From positions 23,544,489 through 23,608,488 of the forward strand of contig NC_092572.1 of NCBI RefSeq assembly GCF_037975245.1: a stretch of 64,000 nucleotides of DNA. Direction: 5' to 3'. The stretch comes from Apostichopus japonicus. Lineage: Eukaryota; Echinodermata; Holothuroidea; Aspidochirotida; Stichopodidae. Each line of letters opens with the position of its first letter. The stretch's first letter is position 1. Both the position numbers and the translations under genes were made by a program. The notes under the pieces were generated by a model. The model was not told the origin of the DNA, ran no database searches, and saw nothing but the letters and a program-made list of their open reading frames with translations. Positions 11,741 through 24,600 of this stretch are shown here, piece after piece.

Positions 11741-11804
11741 TTCAAACAAACCTTAGGAAGGAAGTCAGTTTAATGAGATAACAGGATTCGAAAAGAATGA
11801 ATTG

Positions 11805-11990
11805 AAATCCCTATACCCAGCCCTACAGTAGCCATTTCATTCAAAAAACAAAATCATTCACACCAAAACCATACATGTATTAGTATGAAATCTCTTTTCC
11901 CCAGCCATTTCATTAAAGAAAAAAAAAAAATCACACTGAAACCATGTATTAGTATGAAATCCCTTTACCCTAGCCATTTCATTAACAACA
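11805..11990 (+). repeat. Short tandem repeat, about 3 copies
   Basis: AGCCATTTCATTAA...CCATGTATTAGTATGAAAT recurs three times with ~70-bp spacing. It is a local duplication without coding signal. Confidence 0.7.
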
Positions 11991-13676
11991 ATTTTGCAAA
12001 GTAAAGTGGATGGAGAGCAAAATCTTAAAATCAGAAACTCAAAAATGGCTCAAATCATCAGACAGTCCCTTCTTCTTTCTAAAGACTTTTTAAGAGATTT
12101 AGTGAGGAAACAAAAGTGCTTTTGTGTGTGTGTGTTTTCTTCAAATTATTTTGTTGGCAGTATATGTGTTTGCTGAAGTTTGCATGTGAGTGACCATCCT
12201 GACATTTTTTAGGAGTGGGGTTGGGAGGGGGATAATCATTCCAAGAGGAATGGAAGCACCCTTTTCTTGGCAGTGTGGATAGGGGGTGGGAGAGTTGGTA
12301 AAATGATAAGGGATGTTTTGGTTAAAATGGAGGGGGCTTAGATGTAATATGGTCCTATATTTTGCAACTTTGAAACAATTTTGAATTTGTTTTGATGTTA
12401 TTAAATATTGTACCACATCCACATGATACATATAAATGCAATGGAATTATTGTAATATGTTCTCTACCAGAGGGTGGGTTTGGATGTGATGGGCCCCTAG
12501 ATACTTTTCTGGGTGGGGGGGGGGAGGGATAAATCCTCCCACTATATACATGGTTGTGCTCCTGCGATATTCTACCATATCAAGACTAAAATTCTACCTA
12601 GACTCATCCTCAGGTTAATTCCGCCTGTTCCACTCCTCGCGTGACCTTCATCTACCTTTCTCCCTCGCGAAAATGGTCTACTATGCAGTTTTTGGCACTC
12701 TGAGTGATAAGATTAGTTGGTTATTTGGTACAAACATCATCACTTTACCTCCATATGGTATTTCATCGTTGCGTGGCACATATCTACACGTTTCTTGTTC
12801 ATTTCGAGTTGATTTGGCTGTAATTTGAGAGCATGAATCAGGTAACTGCCTCCCTGAACATGCCAGCCCGTGTTTATAGAAAGAACATGTAACTTGGCGA
12901 TGCGGGGGAAAAAAAAGTATGCTCGCACACATAAATTGATTGTACTCACGTCGGCCTCACCCTACGGGAAATTCCCTGATGATTCAACTTCCGGGTCAAG
13001 TGACACTTACTGGCAGGCCAGTTCATCTAATAAAGAATGCAGAAATGGCGATTCATACTTGAGCACATTACAATATCAACAATGCTATGTTTTGGTATTG
13101 TGCCGCACGTTTGATGAAGGGTGGATCATCAGTTAAACGTATAGGTTGAGAACTTGTTATCCATCTCACAGAGGATCCACGTAAATTTATGGTGAGGCTG
13201 AAAGAGAGAATTTGTTTTTACGTTTCAGTGGTACGCCTAACCCTCTGATGCTGTTGAAGTTGCCAATGCTAATATTCACTAGCCTTACTACGGTAGTGCT
13301 TAGTTATAGTGTAGGAGGGGTATACTAGCCGACATCTGCACATAACTTAGGCGTAACGTATTATTAGTGCTAGCAGTAGTAGTACTAGACCAAGCATTGT
13401 AATAAGCTACCTCTGTAGTCTGTTATTGTACTTTTTGATGTCAAACGACAGGATTCATGATGTAAAAGAAGCAGACAAAAGCAATCATTTAACATGGGAT
13501 TGTGTAGACCTGATTTTTAGACATGTATATGACCACTTCATGATGAAAATCAAATTTAGCAAGTTCTCATGAAAGAAAATTACACTGGCTAGCAAGGCTA
13601 GGTCTAAGCAAAGACTATAGGCCTAGGCACCTAAGCTAAGATCAAAAGGGTCGGTTTTCAGTGTTGATTCTTGAGT
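11991..13676. other. Intergenic, nothing recognised
   Basis: Contains G-runs (12215-12300, 12515-12530) and AT-rich DNA. I see no exon supported by both splice sites and protein similarity. Upstream untranslated exons of the RhoGAP gene could lie here, but nothing shows it. Confidence 0.45.
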
Positions 13677-15779
13677 AATGCCCCCAGTGGCGTAGCTACG
13701 GGGGGGCCTGGGGGGGCCGAGGCCCCCCCATGAAATCGGCTGGCCCCCCCACTGGCCCCCCCACTGGGAATGGGGTAAAAAAAAAACACTCATCAGTGCG
13801 ATTCGCTAATATTTTTTGTTCAATAATTTGGGAAATAGAGTTACACAATTTTCTCGTCTGCATCTGGCAGAATAAGAATAATACAATATCTGTAGTAATC
13901 ATGAGAATGGTCACACAGCATGGCATGGCAATGGTCGATGCGACGATTGCGACCATACACCACGAACCTTGTTGTGCTGCGTGATAGCGATATCTGCTGA
14001 AAATATGTTCAGTGCTTCCACCTAGCGCAACAATCTATCAAAAGATTGGCTCCGTTTTTTCTGAGCCGAGGTATCAGGTATTCATGGGTGGCGATCATGG
14101 GGGGGGGGGACGGGGGGACATGTCCCCCCAATATTTCAGGTGGGGGATATAGTATCTTATATCCCCCCCAATATTTGGTGGCATAGTTTTTTTTTAAGCA
14201 TATGTTTTGTATTTTTTTATGATATCGCTAGTAATTTCAAAATAGAAAATGCTTAGATGCAACTTACAAGGCCTGGGAAGTGCCATTTCCAGCGATCTGG
14301 GAGGCATTTTCGGCCAAAATTTTCTTTTGCGCTTCGCGCCAACTCATGGTGGCGCTACGCTTAGAAAGTCTGGGTACAAGCTTTGCCCCTCCCTTGGCAA
14401 ATTCCTCGCAAAGCGCCTGTCTAACCGTGTCACAATTTGTTACTATATATGACCGAAAGTAGTTTTTACTTTTTTTTTCTCGAAATGAATAGCTAGACGG
14501 ACCGCATCCGTAATGAAATTTGGTTTGCATCTTGTGTATGAGTGTAAGTACGTACAATCATACATAGGATCCACATCGATATGGGTTCACTGGGTTTCCA
14601 TTTGGCCTGTTTCCTACAAGATTTCTAACCGCAGGTGCGTAGCCAAGGGAGGGGGGTGAAGGGGTGGAGACCGCCCCCCCTCGAGCATATTTTTTGGGTA
14701 TTTTCTATGATATCGAAGTTTTATAGTAGCCGTTATAAGAGGTTTTAATATTTGTACACCAATAATTTAACTGTGTCTGAAATTTCGAAAATTCCTTGAC
14801 CAACATTCTTCATCATAGTATACTTCCCTCTACACTCGTACAATTTTGACCGGTCTGTTAGTGGTTGAGGGGGGGTTTTCTATATTGGTTGTCCATAGAT
14901 GAAATTTAGTGCAACATTATGGGTATGTTTTGAAGTGAATTTATTATTCAAATTCTGAACAAATAATGGGCTTAAAACCTTGAAAAGTGGGGCTGACGGG
15001 TATTGTGGGGCGTTACGTAGAATTACCTACAAATGCAATGAGGTCGAACATGATGTGTGACTGGTGACAATCTTAACAAAAGGTTATGAATGAAAAAAAA
15101 AACTATTAGGAAAAACTTGGTTCTCAGGCAAAAGTGTACATCTGGTTGGTCATTTTCAAGCCCGAGAAGTGCCATTTCCGGTCATCTGGGGGGCTATCAA
15201 AACCAGAAATTTTCTTGTACGCTGCGCGCCAACCAATGGTGGCGCTCCGCTTTGACAGTAATTCGCCTGCATCCAAGCAGATGTCCCCCCCCCCCCTTAA
15301 TATTTGAAACAGATCGCCGCCCATGCAGGTATTCATATATTGCCTCGAGTCAAATGAATATATGTCATTGAATATTCCACAAAACAACTTTTTATGGCCA
15401 CGAAACTGTCGAAACAGGATTTTCCACTACTGGTAGAGATATAAAATATTGGGAATTCTGAAATTCCTGCAAATGATGCCAACTTCCCTCAAGTTAAAAG
15501 TCTGGTTGAGTTGGCAAGGCCAGTCAGCATGAAAGAGGAAAAACTTTTTTTGCATTTCTGTCACCAAAGTTGCACATCTTTTCTGGTTGCTATTTTGCCT
15601 CACAGGTGCCATCTCCTGCGATCTGGAGGGTGCTGAAAATCTCAAATTTTCTCTGTACGCTCCGCGCCAACCATGGTGGCGCTCCGCTTAGATAGTAACC
15701 TCCGGCCCCCCCACTAGAAAGAACAGCCCCCCCATGGCCCCCCCACTCAAAAAATCCTAGCTACGCCACTGAATGCCCC
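13677..15779. mobile_element. Non-autonomous hAT transposon (2087 bp) with 8-bp target duplication
   Basis: Terminal inverted repeats CAGTGGCGTAGCTA at 13685 and TAGCTACGCCACTG ending at 15771 are flanked by a perfect 8-bp direct repeat AATGCCCC (13677-13684 and 15772-15779). An 8-bp duplication and CAG-type ends are hallmarks of hAT elements. Inside are G/C runs and three copies of a ~100-130-bp module, but no transposase frame, so it would need a partner in trans. Subterminal G7/C7 runs follow the inverted repeats. Confidence 0.9.
14277..15695 (+). repeat. Three copies of a GAAGTGCC...GGTGGCGCT module inside the hAT element
   Basis: Modules at about 14277-14372, 15166-15260 and 15605-15695 share, in order, GAAGTGCCATTTCC, CGATCTGG, TTTTCTTGTACGCT, CGCGCCAAC, ATGGTGGCGCTCCGCTTAGA. 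They are dispersed rather than contiguous, with different spacers. Confidence 0.8.
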
Positions 15780-16677
15780 CAATGTACAGTATCTCCAAAT
15801 ATTCCATAAATGAGTAGATTTGGGATTGTTGGAAGCATACACAACTGGTTCATATTCCACTGCCAGTACTTAGAGTAGAGTTAGACAAATGGAGCTGATA
15901 TATCGAAGCCAGTATAAGCCATAGGCCTAACAAACTTTATAGAATAGTGATATTGATAGTTTGAACCAGCTTTGCAAATTTACAATGTAGTTTGACTTTA
16001 ATTTTGTGAAAAACACATTGAGGGACAAGCTCGTACATTTTAAGATAGGCTTACATTCTGTTGCTACAGTATTTGATTAACACATGAAATTCACAGAAGT
16101 GTTATGATAAGTAATTACACAATAATAGCCATGTTGTACTTGCTACTTCTAGTATATACTGTAGTGTTGTAACCTATCGTTAGAGGAACATGAGTGTGTT
16201 ATTTTATCATCAGAAGGGGTTAGTAACGAGAAGTCCACATCATTGGCTTTCAGAAAGAATAAAAATTTGCTTTCTTCAGAGTCCAGATGAAAAGAATCCA
16301 ATGAAGGAATAAGAACTAAAGTTTATAGAGGTACTGTGTGACAAATTGCAGATAAGAAAACTTGAAAGAAGTCTTGGGTATTAGTTAACTGGTTTTTATA
16401 AGAGTTGAATCATTTCATTTCATATAAATTTGTTTCTTCGTACCATACTGTACAATGTAATAACAGTATACACAAATTACAGTATACATGTGTCAATATT
16501 GAAAGTTAAATTGATGTTACAAAAGGAAGTGATCTAAACAACCTTGACAGGCTTGTAAGGCAGGTCAATTCCTTTATCTGAAGTTGTTTCGAAACCAAGT
16601 AAAGAACAGAAACAAACCCATTTTCACAAGTTCACAAACCTGAAGTGTCCACAGCAAAACTTAGGGCAGGTATTTAA
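15780..16677. other. Intergenic, nothing recognised
   Basis: AT-rich unique-looking sequence without repeat unit, exon or RNA signature. Confidence 0.5.
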
Positions 16678-17050
16678 AGGCATTGAAGACTCGCCCCAAA
16701 CTGTGTGCGGCCATCTGAAAAAGTTAACTCTCTGTTGCTTGCAAGTGACGTTTTGTTCGTGTCGCTACAAAATGCAGACATTAATGAAACGTGATACCTT
16801 GTTATCTATAGCTGGACCTGAGATGTCCATCGCTGTATCGTTTTGTACACTGTGCTGTAGATATTGACCGCAACTGTTATGTACTGACTATACACTAGTG
16901 TCTAATTACCGACGGTAGCAAGCTGTGTGTGTATTTTCTGGGATCGATGGTGGTGTCTAACACTTCTGTTACACCTCATTCGAAAGTAGGTCAGATTACC
17001 GGCATTAGACGTTTCTTTTTGCGGGAGTCTTCACAATTCACACCCTTTAA
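16674..17050. mobile_element. MITE candidate with TTAA target duplication (369 bp)
   Basis: TTAA at 16674-16677 and 17047-17050 flanks a block whose ends are imperfect inverted repeats: AGGCATTGAAGACTC on the left and, read inward on the other strand, AGGGTGTGAATTGTGAAGACTC on the right. TTAA duplication is typical of piggyBac-like elements, but the termini do not start with CCC, so the superfamily is open. Confidence 0.5.
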
Positions 17051-18524
17051 TTAAAACAGTAATGAGGAGCATGTTGAGAAGGAAGGTAAATATACAAGAC
17101 TTTGATAAACAAAGAATATCTATACTGTGAGATTAAATTATCAAAACAATTATATAGCAGAATGAAACTTAACAGTTTGCGCACTAAGGAATTAACCATG
17201 GATGAAATCTAAGACTAAAACTAATTATATAAGTAAGTTCTGTAAGTAATTAAGCACATTAGGAGTTGTGTGATATTTCTAAAAGAGAAAACCTACTTGT
17301 TTATGTAGAGAAACCCTTCTGTATCAAAGCCCTTATAGAATAAACATGACCTACCTTTAAGGTATCAAGTAATTGCTTAATAACTTCCTGGATATTTTGG
17401 GCATCGGGTACTACAAATTTACAGGGCTCTTCCTTAACCTGTCTCGACCCTACTATCGTACTTTCTCATCTACCTACCCCACCTATTGTGTGGTAACTAA
17501 TTTTACCCTGCAAGTTTTTGATGTCATTTGACACTTTTCTTTACTACAGTATGTGATGGTTTCAGAATTCTCACTTGATACAAAAGTTAGGTATGACGTC
17601 AACAGTTGTTGTTTAGTGAAAAGGGATGTTTGGCACATAAGCTTGCAAGTAATGGTATTTACTGAATATTCTTTATGTTTATAATCGGAAATCACATCAA
17701 GTGCTAATGAATGTTTAAGTGTCCTCTGATTTTTCCAATGATCTTCAATAAGTTTTGCTAATACGTGTCCAACTTATTACTCCCCCAGAATGTTCTACTT
17801 TATTACTTTGGTAATGTGTAAGAGCTATTTCTACGATATATATATCTATGACAATATGTGTCAGCATATATTGATGTTCCTTGCCAGAGAGTCCAAAGTT
17901 CAAATATAACGCTAGCCGTAAATATTGAATCTAAATCACACCTGGTAAATTGCATTTAAAGGAGCTTTCCCAGGGTTCTTGTGTGATTATAATGTATATA
18001 ATATACATATCACATATATATTTATATGATATATTTTAAATCTGTCCTCACAGAGGGATTCTGTATACATACTGATTGAATATTGCATTAAATGATCTTA
18101 CCCATTTTACGTGCTTTGTTGTTGTAAGTATTAATACAAATTATATTGCTCTATGAGTGATTTCTTGACACCGCAGTGAAACAAGGAACACAGCTTTAAA
18201 ATATAAGAACCGTTCCACAATTCAGCTTTGCACTATCATTTCAGGGAAGTGTTTCACTTCATCGTCAAGCTGATATATATTGGAAGTTCTATATTGACTG
18301 TTGTACAGTCGATCGGAGCTGATGACTATACTGTAGGTACCCTCCACCCTTGGTTTGAAGTGTTTATCCCTTGTAATATAAACTGCCAATGAGTCATATA
18401 CTGTAACTCTCTTCATTTGGATCTTTCATAAGATATTAAACTGTAGAACTTAATTGGAATTAATGCTACTGAGCTGCTGAATATCATCCAATCACAGGTC
18501 TCCATTTTTGTTGTGCTCTTGCAG
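17051..18524. other. DNA upstream of the first recognised RhoGAP exon
   Basis: AT-rich, with a TATATA-rich stretch at 17990-18040. It is probably intronic, because the exon at 18525 begins at a 3' splice site, which implies an untranslated exon and promoter further upstream. I could not locate these. Confidence 0.4.
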
Positions 18525-18635
18525 GTGAATTCCGTCTTGCCAGCTTCTTGCCGTATTCTTCCTTGTTGTCATGGCAACTACAACATTGTCATTGTCTCCT
18601 CTGCCAGCAAGTCCTGTAAAAACTACCACAGACAG
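18525..18635 (+). CDS. ARHGAP32/33: RhoGAP gene, first coding exon with start codon
   Basis: The acceptor CTCTTGCAG ends at 18524 and the donor GACAG|GTAAGG follows 18635. ATG at 18571 (GTCATGG context) opens MATTTLSLSPLPASPVKTTTD and exits in phase 2, exactly what the exon at 24622 needs. 18525-18570 would be 5' UTR. No protein similarity supports these 21 residues, so the start rests on splice sites and phase. Confidence 0.6.
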
Positions 18636-21600
18636 GTAAGGCAACAGTCACTTTTCGATGTTTTCAAGAACAAAACATTTACAGAAATGCCACATTGTCC
18701 GATTCCATGTAGAGAGAGGACAAAAACCCAACTATCATCTTTGGCCAAATATGACAGGCATCTTTAATGTGAAGAAGAACTTTCCCAAACAGTTACGAAC
18801 AAACTCTTGATGTTGTTTGGGAGATTTCCTAGTTTTAAAAGCCGAGTATGGGAGCCGCCATGTTGTAAATTATATGTGATGTCATAGTGCCACTAGGATC
18901 TGAAAACCTTTTTTTAATATATGTTTTAAATATATATTTCATTTTTTTAAATACATTTTCCACAAACAGAAGAGTGTTAGCAGTGTTAACTAATTGAAAC
19001 CAATAGTAAAAATTAGGTCATGTTAATTTGGTTTCATATTTTATAATGTACAGAAGAATGTATTGTTATCAGTGTTAACTATGAAACCAATACTATCATG
19101 AGGTTATGTTATAGGTTTCATATTTCATTATCAGCGATAGAACGTACAGAAGAATGTTATCAGTGTTAACTATGAATCCAATAGTAACATTAGGTCACGT
19201 TAAAAGGTTTCCATATTTTATATTCAGCAATAGCAAACCCATAGATCTTCATTACAGAAATTAAAATATTGTTAACAAATGGAGAAGAAAAAAACATAAA
19301 AATGAAACGTAAACTATTAAAAGTGTCTCGATGATGTCATATATGTAGCCTGGGTCAAGTCGCCAGCCTTGAGTGTGTATTAAAGAAACATTAAAAAATA
19401 ATATGTGATATAGATTTCCCAAATGGATGTAAGATTTTTCTTACACTGTGTATCTCTACCATAGGCCAATTAAATGGTTTTGTGGTCTCAGTTGAAAAGT
19501 TAGCATAACTTGGTACATTTATATTTGCAAGTTCCATAAATCCTTCTGTCATATTTAAGGTTGCTTAATATGGCATACTACAGTGTAAAAATTAAAATTT
19601 GGATAATTTTTGCTAGACGTTGTTAAAGATACAGCCATACCAAACATAGTAATGCTGCATTATTGTGACATTTTCAAAACAGGTTAGTGACTCTTGGGAC
19701 AGGCTCTTGAGTTTGACATGATAATTTTTCGTGTTCACTGGGCTCGTGCTGGACAATATTATATAGTATTTATGTTTATTTTTGAAAAAAATGTGTTAAT
19801 AAGAGGTATGTATACACTTTCCCCTTTTGCAATCTACTGCTGTAGATATGTAGATAAAAAAATAAAAAAGTGGATTCAAAAGTTCTTACCTGAACACAAA
19901 ATTGCTTTTGATGTGTTAACACTGATGTCCTACTTAATAAACCCCCAAAAAAACAAAAACAAAATATGAAAGAAATTTTGATACATGTATTTAATTTGTC
20001 AACTTTAATACTGTTTGATATGTCAGAAAGTCACAGTTGGTTAAACAACATAGATATTAGGAGAAGATCCAATGCATACTTTTCTAATATTAACTGAAAG
20101 TGGGAGAGGGGGTACGGGGTAAACTCTGCGTCAAGAAACATTTTGTTTGTATATTGATCTTAGTTATTCCTTTAACACTATTAGTCCACCAGACAAATCA
20201 AGTCTCGTTTGGACACAATTTGTCGTAATCTGAACCTCAGCTAAGATTTTTGGATTTTCAGGTCAGACACCTCCCCCCCCCCACCACACCCACTCCTGTG
20301 AAATGTCTTCAAATACACTATAAATGCTCTCAATCAACTTGCTTAAAGGCGATATTTAAGACGCCTAAGATAAGAAACAATTTCTCTACAGTTGGAGACT
20401 TGAGCAAGTCTAAAATCACATTTACTAACTACTGTGTACTGGAAAGCCAAACTTCTCGTAAGACGTTTGATTTTTTTTTCTGTATTCATGACTTATTGTT
20501 TTAATTGTTAGAGGTGTTGTTCTAGAGGTTAAATGCTGGTAAACTATGGCATTTTTATGTTTTTTTTGTATTCATGAATCATGACTTATTGTTTTCATTG
20601 GTAGAGGTGTTGTTCTAGAGGTTAAATGCTGGTAAACTATGGCATTTTTTTGGGTTCATACTGGCATTCCAGTCAGTAACAACCTGGCTTTCTTTCAACA
20701 CCTTTAGAAATAATTTAATCCCCTCAGATACTCCACAACATCATCGATTACACATTGGGTTAGAATGCACCCTCCGGCCAATCTCTTTCGCACTTTTCCA
20801 TCTCACAAACGAGATCAAATATTTGTTAGTCTTCAGGTTTCAAAACTTAAACTATAAACTGGCTTAATGCCTGGTATATTTTTTCACCGTTTGAGAGTAG
20901 AAAAGCAACATCATTGCTTCTTGTTTTCTGTCAGTATAAGTCTATACATATAAACTAGAATTTTCTTTTTGCAACATTTTGGCTACAATTGTGTAATTCT
21001 AGGACTACGTCTTACGGAGTGATTCTGGAGTCATTCTCTGTAACCTTGGTAAATTCATTTTCATCTTTGAGGTGCTGATTCCACAGTGTTGCTGCAAGCT
21101 GTACAGTTAACTGCTAGTACCTACTGTATCACACAATGTATGAACTCGATAGTCAGATCAAAACAGCACCTGCTTTCATGTAGGATATTTACATTAAGCC
21201 TCCATTACCTACCAATTAGCACCTCTTGAGTTCAAGAAACTCACAGGCCAAGTTGATTTCATCTTTCATTATACAGTACTGTACGTATTGCAATGTGGTT
21301 TCCTTGCACTTAGCTGCTATGTATGTAGCAGCTGTCTAATATAAAACACACCTGGCATGTGTCTACGTATCTGGTTTATTGTTATTGCACTGAATATGTT
21401 GCACTGCTCATAAGGTAGAAAGTATAAATGTACTGTAAAGTATATTATGTACTGTATATTAGTACAAAAGTACTATGTACAGTACTACAAAAGTACTAAA
21501 AGTATACTGTCGTTTACCTCCATTTCATTAACATGTTCAAAGTATCTCTTTTGAGATCCGGCTTTAGGAATCAAAAATGATTTCAAGTTAGTTACAGTAG

Positions 21601-24600
21601 CATCATGTCTAGAGTAGGGCAAATATGTCATCAAAACAGAACTAGTATTGTTGGACACTGGTGACTAACGCCTACAGGGGACTTGGGCGTATTCTGGTAA
21701 CTTAGTTCGGGTAGTAACCTTGGTGAGGTTATGCTGGTGAATTTGAGCATGTGGAGTTTTCCTGGAGGTAATTGCCGGGGGTTAGGGGGTAATTGTCCTT
21801 GGGGGTAATTGTCCTCGGGGGTATTTGTCCCGGGGGTACTTATCCTGAGGGGTATTTGTCCTTGGGGGTCTATGTCCGGGGGGATAGTTCTCCAGGGGTA
21901 GTTTTCCTCGAAGGTATTCGTCCTCTGGGTTTTTTGTCCGGGGGATGATCGTCAGGGGTACTTGTCCCTGGGGTATGAGTATGGGGGGGTATACTGTATG
22001 TCCGGGGGGTATTTGTCCGGGGGGTAGTTGTCCGGCAACTGTTTTTGGTTCCTTGCTAAAAGCAAAGGAACCTATGTATTCAGGTTGGCGTGTGTGTGTG
22101 TGTGTGTGCTTTTGTTTTGCTATCTGACCGAGGACTTGAACAAAAGAATTTCAGGTCCTCGGTTGTGATTTCTAAAGAATCACCACGTCCTCGGAAGAAT
22201 TCTATTGTATGGGGTATTGTTAAAGTTAGGGTACGTGGATTTGAACAATGGAAAATACAATGGGGTCCTCGGTCTGAATGAAACACAAACATGTATGTGT
22301 GTGTGTGTGTGTGACGCTTAAGCTTGTATGCACGATAACTCAACAAGGGATTGACTGATCATGATCAAACTTGGTGGGTGGGTGGCCCATAGTGAGTAGA
22401 TGAACCCTATTGTTTTTGGTGCCCACAAAGGCCACCAAAGGTCAGTTATGGTCCAAAAACCCAAAATACTAAAACTGCAATAACTCCCAGTGCCAATGTG
22501 CGACACGGTTGATATTTTGGGACAAGTTGCAAATGGTGTAGGGGAATATTTTCAAACTTAACGGTCATGTGATCCGAGGTCACCAAAGGTCAATGAATGA
22601 TAAAAAACTAGTATTTTTGCGATAACTTGAGAACGAACTGTCCGTTAAGGTCAGGAGTTGCTTCAATGCAATCCAATTGTCGACCCGCATCTGGGTGACC
22701 CTTGACCTCAATTTGACCTCTGGTGACCTTTTCGTGTTTTGGGGATTTTTACAGTTTCGATGCTATTTTCAGATGTCAAAGGTACCTTCTGATCATAAAT
22801 GTCAATTGGTTGACCCCCGTGTGACCTTCCTATGCGAAGTTATACGAGGCCAAAGTTAAAAAATATTAATGAGGTCACGGGTCAAACGTGAAAAACTCCC
22901 GAGTTGCAATAACTTGGCTACTATTTATTGGAATTTTGTCAAACTTGGTATGATGATATTGGTAGATAGTCTCCCCACACTGATGTGTGTTGCAATTGAT
23001 ATCATGCATATTTATAAGAGGGGGGGGCCTAGCAATATTTCGTTATGAAAAGTTTTTATGCACAATAACTCAACAAGGGAATGACCAATCATTACCATAC
23101 TTGGTGGGTGGTTGGCCCATAGTAAGTAGATTAACCCTATTGATTTTGGTGCTCATATCATGAATATTAATGAGGTCATGGGGTCAAACGTGAAATACTC
23201 CAAATTGCAATTACTTGGCTACTATTACTAGTCGGAATTTCGTCAAACTTGGTATGATGATAATGGTAGATAGTCTTCACACACTGATGTGTGTTGCAAT
23301 TGATATCAGGGCTTAGCATTACTTTGGCAACAAAAGTTTGTGAGCATAAATTACTGTTGTTGTATTAGGGCTTTGTTAGAAATTTCCCCATGAATGGAAC
23401 TAATGAACAGCAGCAAGGAACCATGAAATGTTTTCATTCTGGTTATTTCCCCTCTTCTGTTTTTCACATCTTTATAAACTTATGTAACAACTTCACATTC
23501 TATGAATCACAACAGGAAACCAATAAGGAAGTGTACTCAAGAATATCTTCAGTACTTAGTTCAATAGTATGCCTAATTGACATTATAGGTTCTGAAGTTC
23601 ATGTCATTATTAACCGACGGTTGTCTATTTGTCTTTCTTCTGTTTGTGTTTTGTTTTCAGGGAGTATAAGCTCGACTAGTCCTCAAGGTTTATTTTCTTT
23701 TCTTAATAGTTTACTTCCTTCGCACCTGTTCGACACATACATGTTATGAATGCATTCATTTTATATTTAGACTGTAAGCCTACAGTATTATGTACCACGA
23801 GGCGTGGAAAACAAATAAACGAAACGAAAACTTGGTGAAGATCATGTTATGGAAGACCAGTGGCAAATGAAGGATGCTAAGAAGGAGAGGGTTGGCCGTG
23901 GGGGGGGGGGTCGTTGATCCAATGCCCATATTGGGGGGGGGGTGGTGATCTGGATGTCTTAGATCTCCCATAACAGATTGACTGTTTAGAAGTGAAGTGA
24001 GATAATGAAGCATTCTGAGGCACATTTAGACTTAGATAAATTAGGTCTATAATTAGGTCTCAACAGATGGTTGGCTAATCAATGTTTCAATTCTTTACCT
24101 GTAGACTGAATGTCCCCCCTCCCGAAAAAACAATGTGTCCCCCTATTGGCCCCTCCTCCCCTTTGTGCCTGCCACTATGTGGGCAGTGGATTGTCCGAAA
24201 AGTACAGACGTTACAACCAAAACCATTAGTGTACTGTATGTATGTAGCTTGGGCAATGACATCACATAAAAATGTATTACGTTTTTTCGTGTGTACAGTA
24301 GTTTCAGTTGTTTTATACATAAATATATATATATTATATATATATATTTATATAGATATAGTTATATATGTACATGTATTTTTATTTATATAGATATATT
24401 TATGTATGTATGTTGGATGTATGTATGTTGGATGTATGTATGCATGTACAGTCATGTACATTACAGATGTTTAGGCCTTATAGTTATTTAATCTAGATAA
24501 TTTGCATGAAACATTTAGATATCTATATTCATGAGTCACACATGTAGGTCAATGCATTTGTTCTTGCTGTATATACATATTCATGAGTCATAAATGTAGG

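Noticed and set aside
10836-11773. Three overlapping plus-strand open frames of 185-294 codons
   Set aside because: All three read the same minisatellite in different frames with permuted peptides; no splice or start context supports coding.
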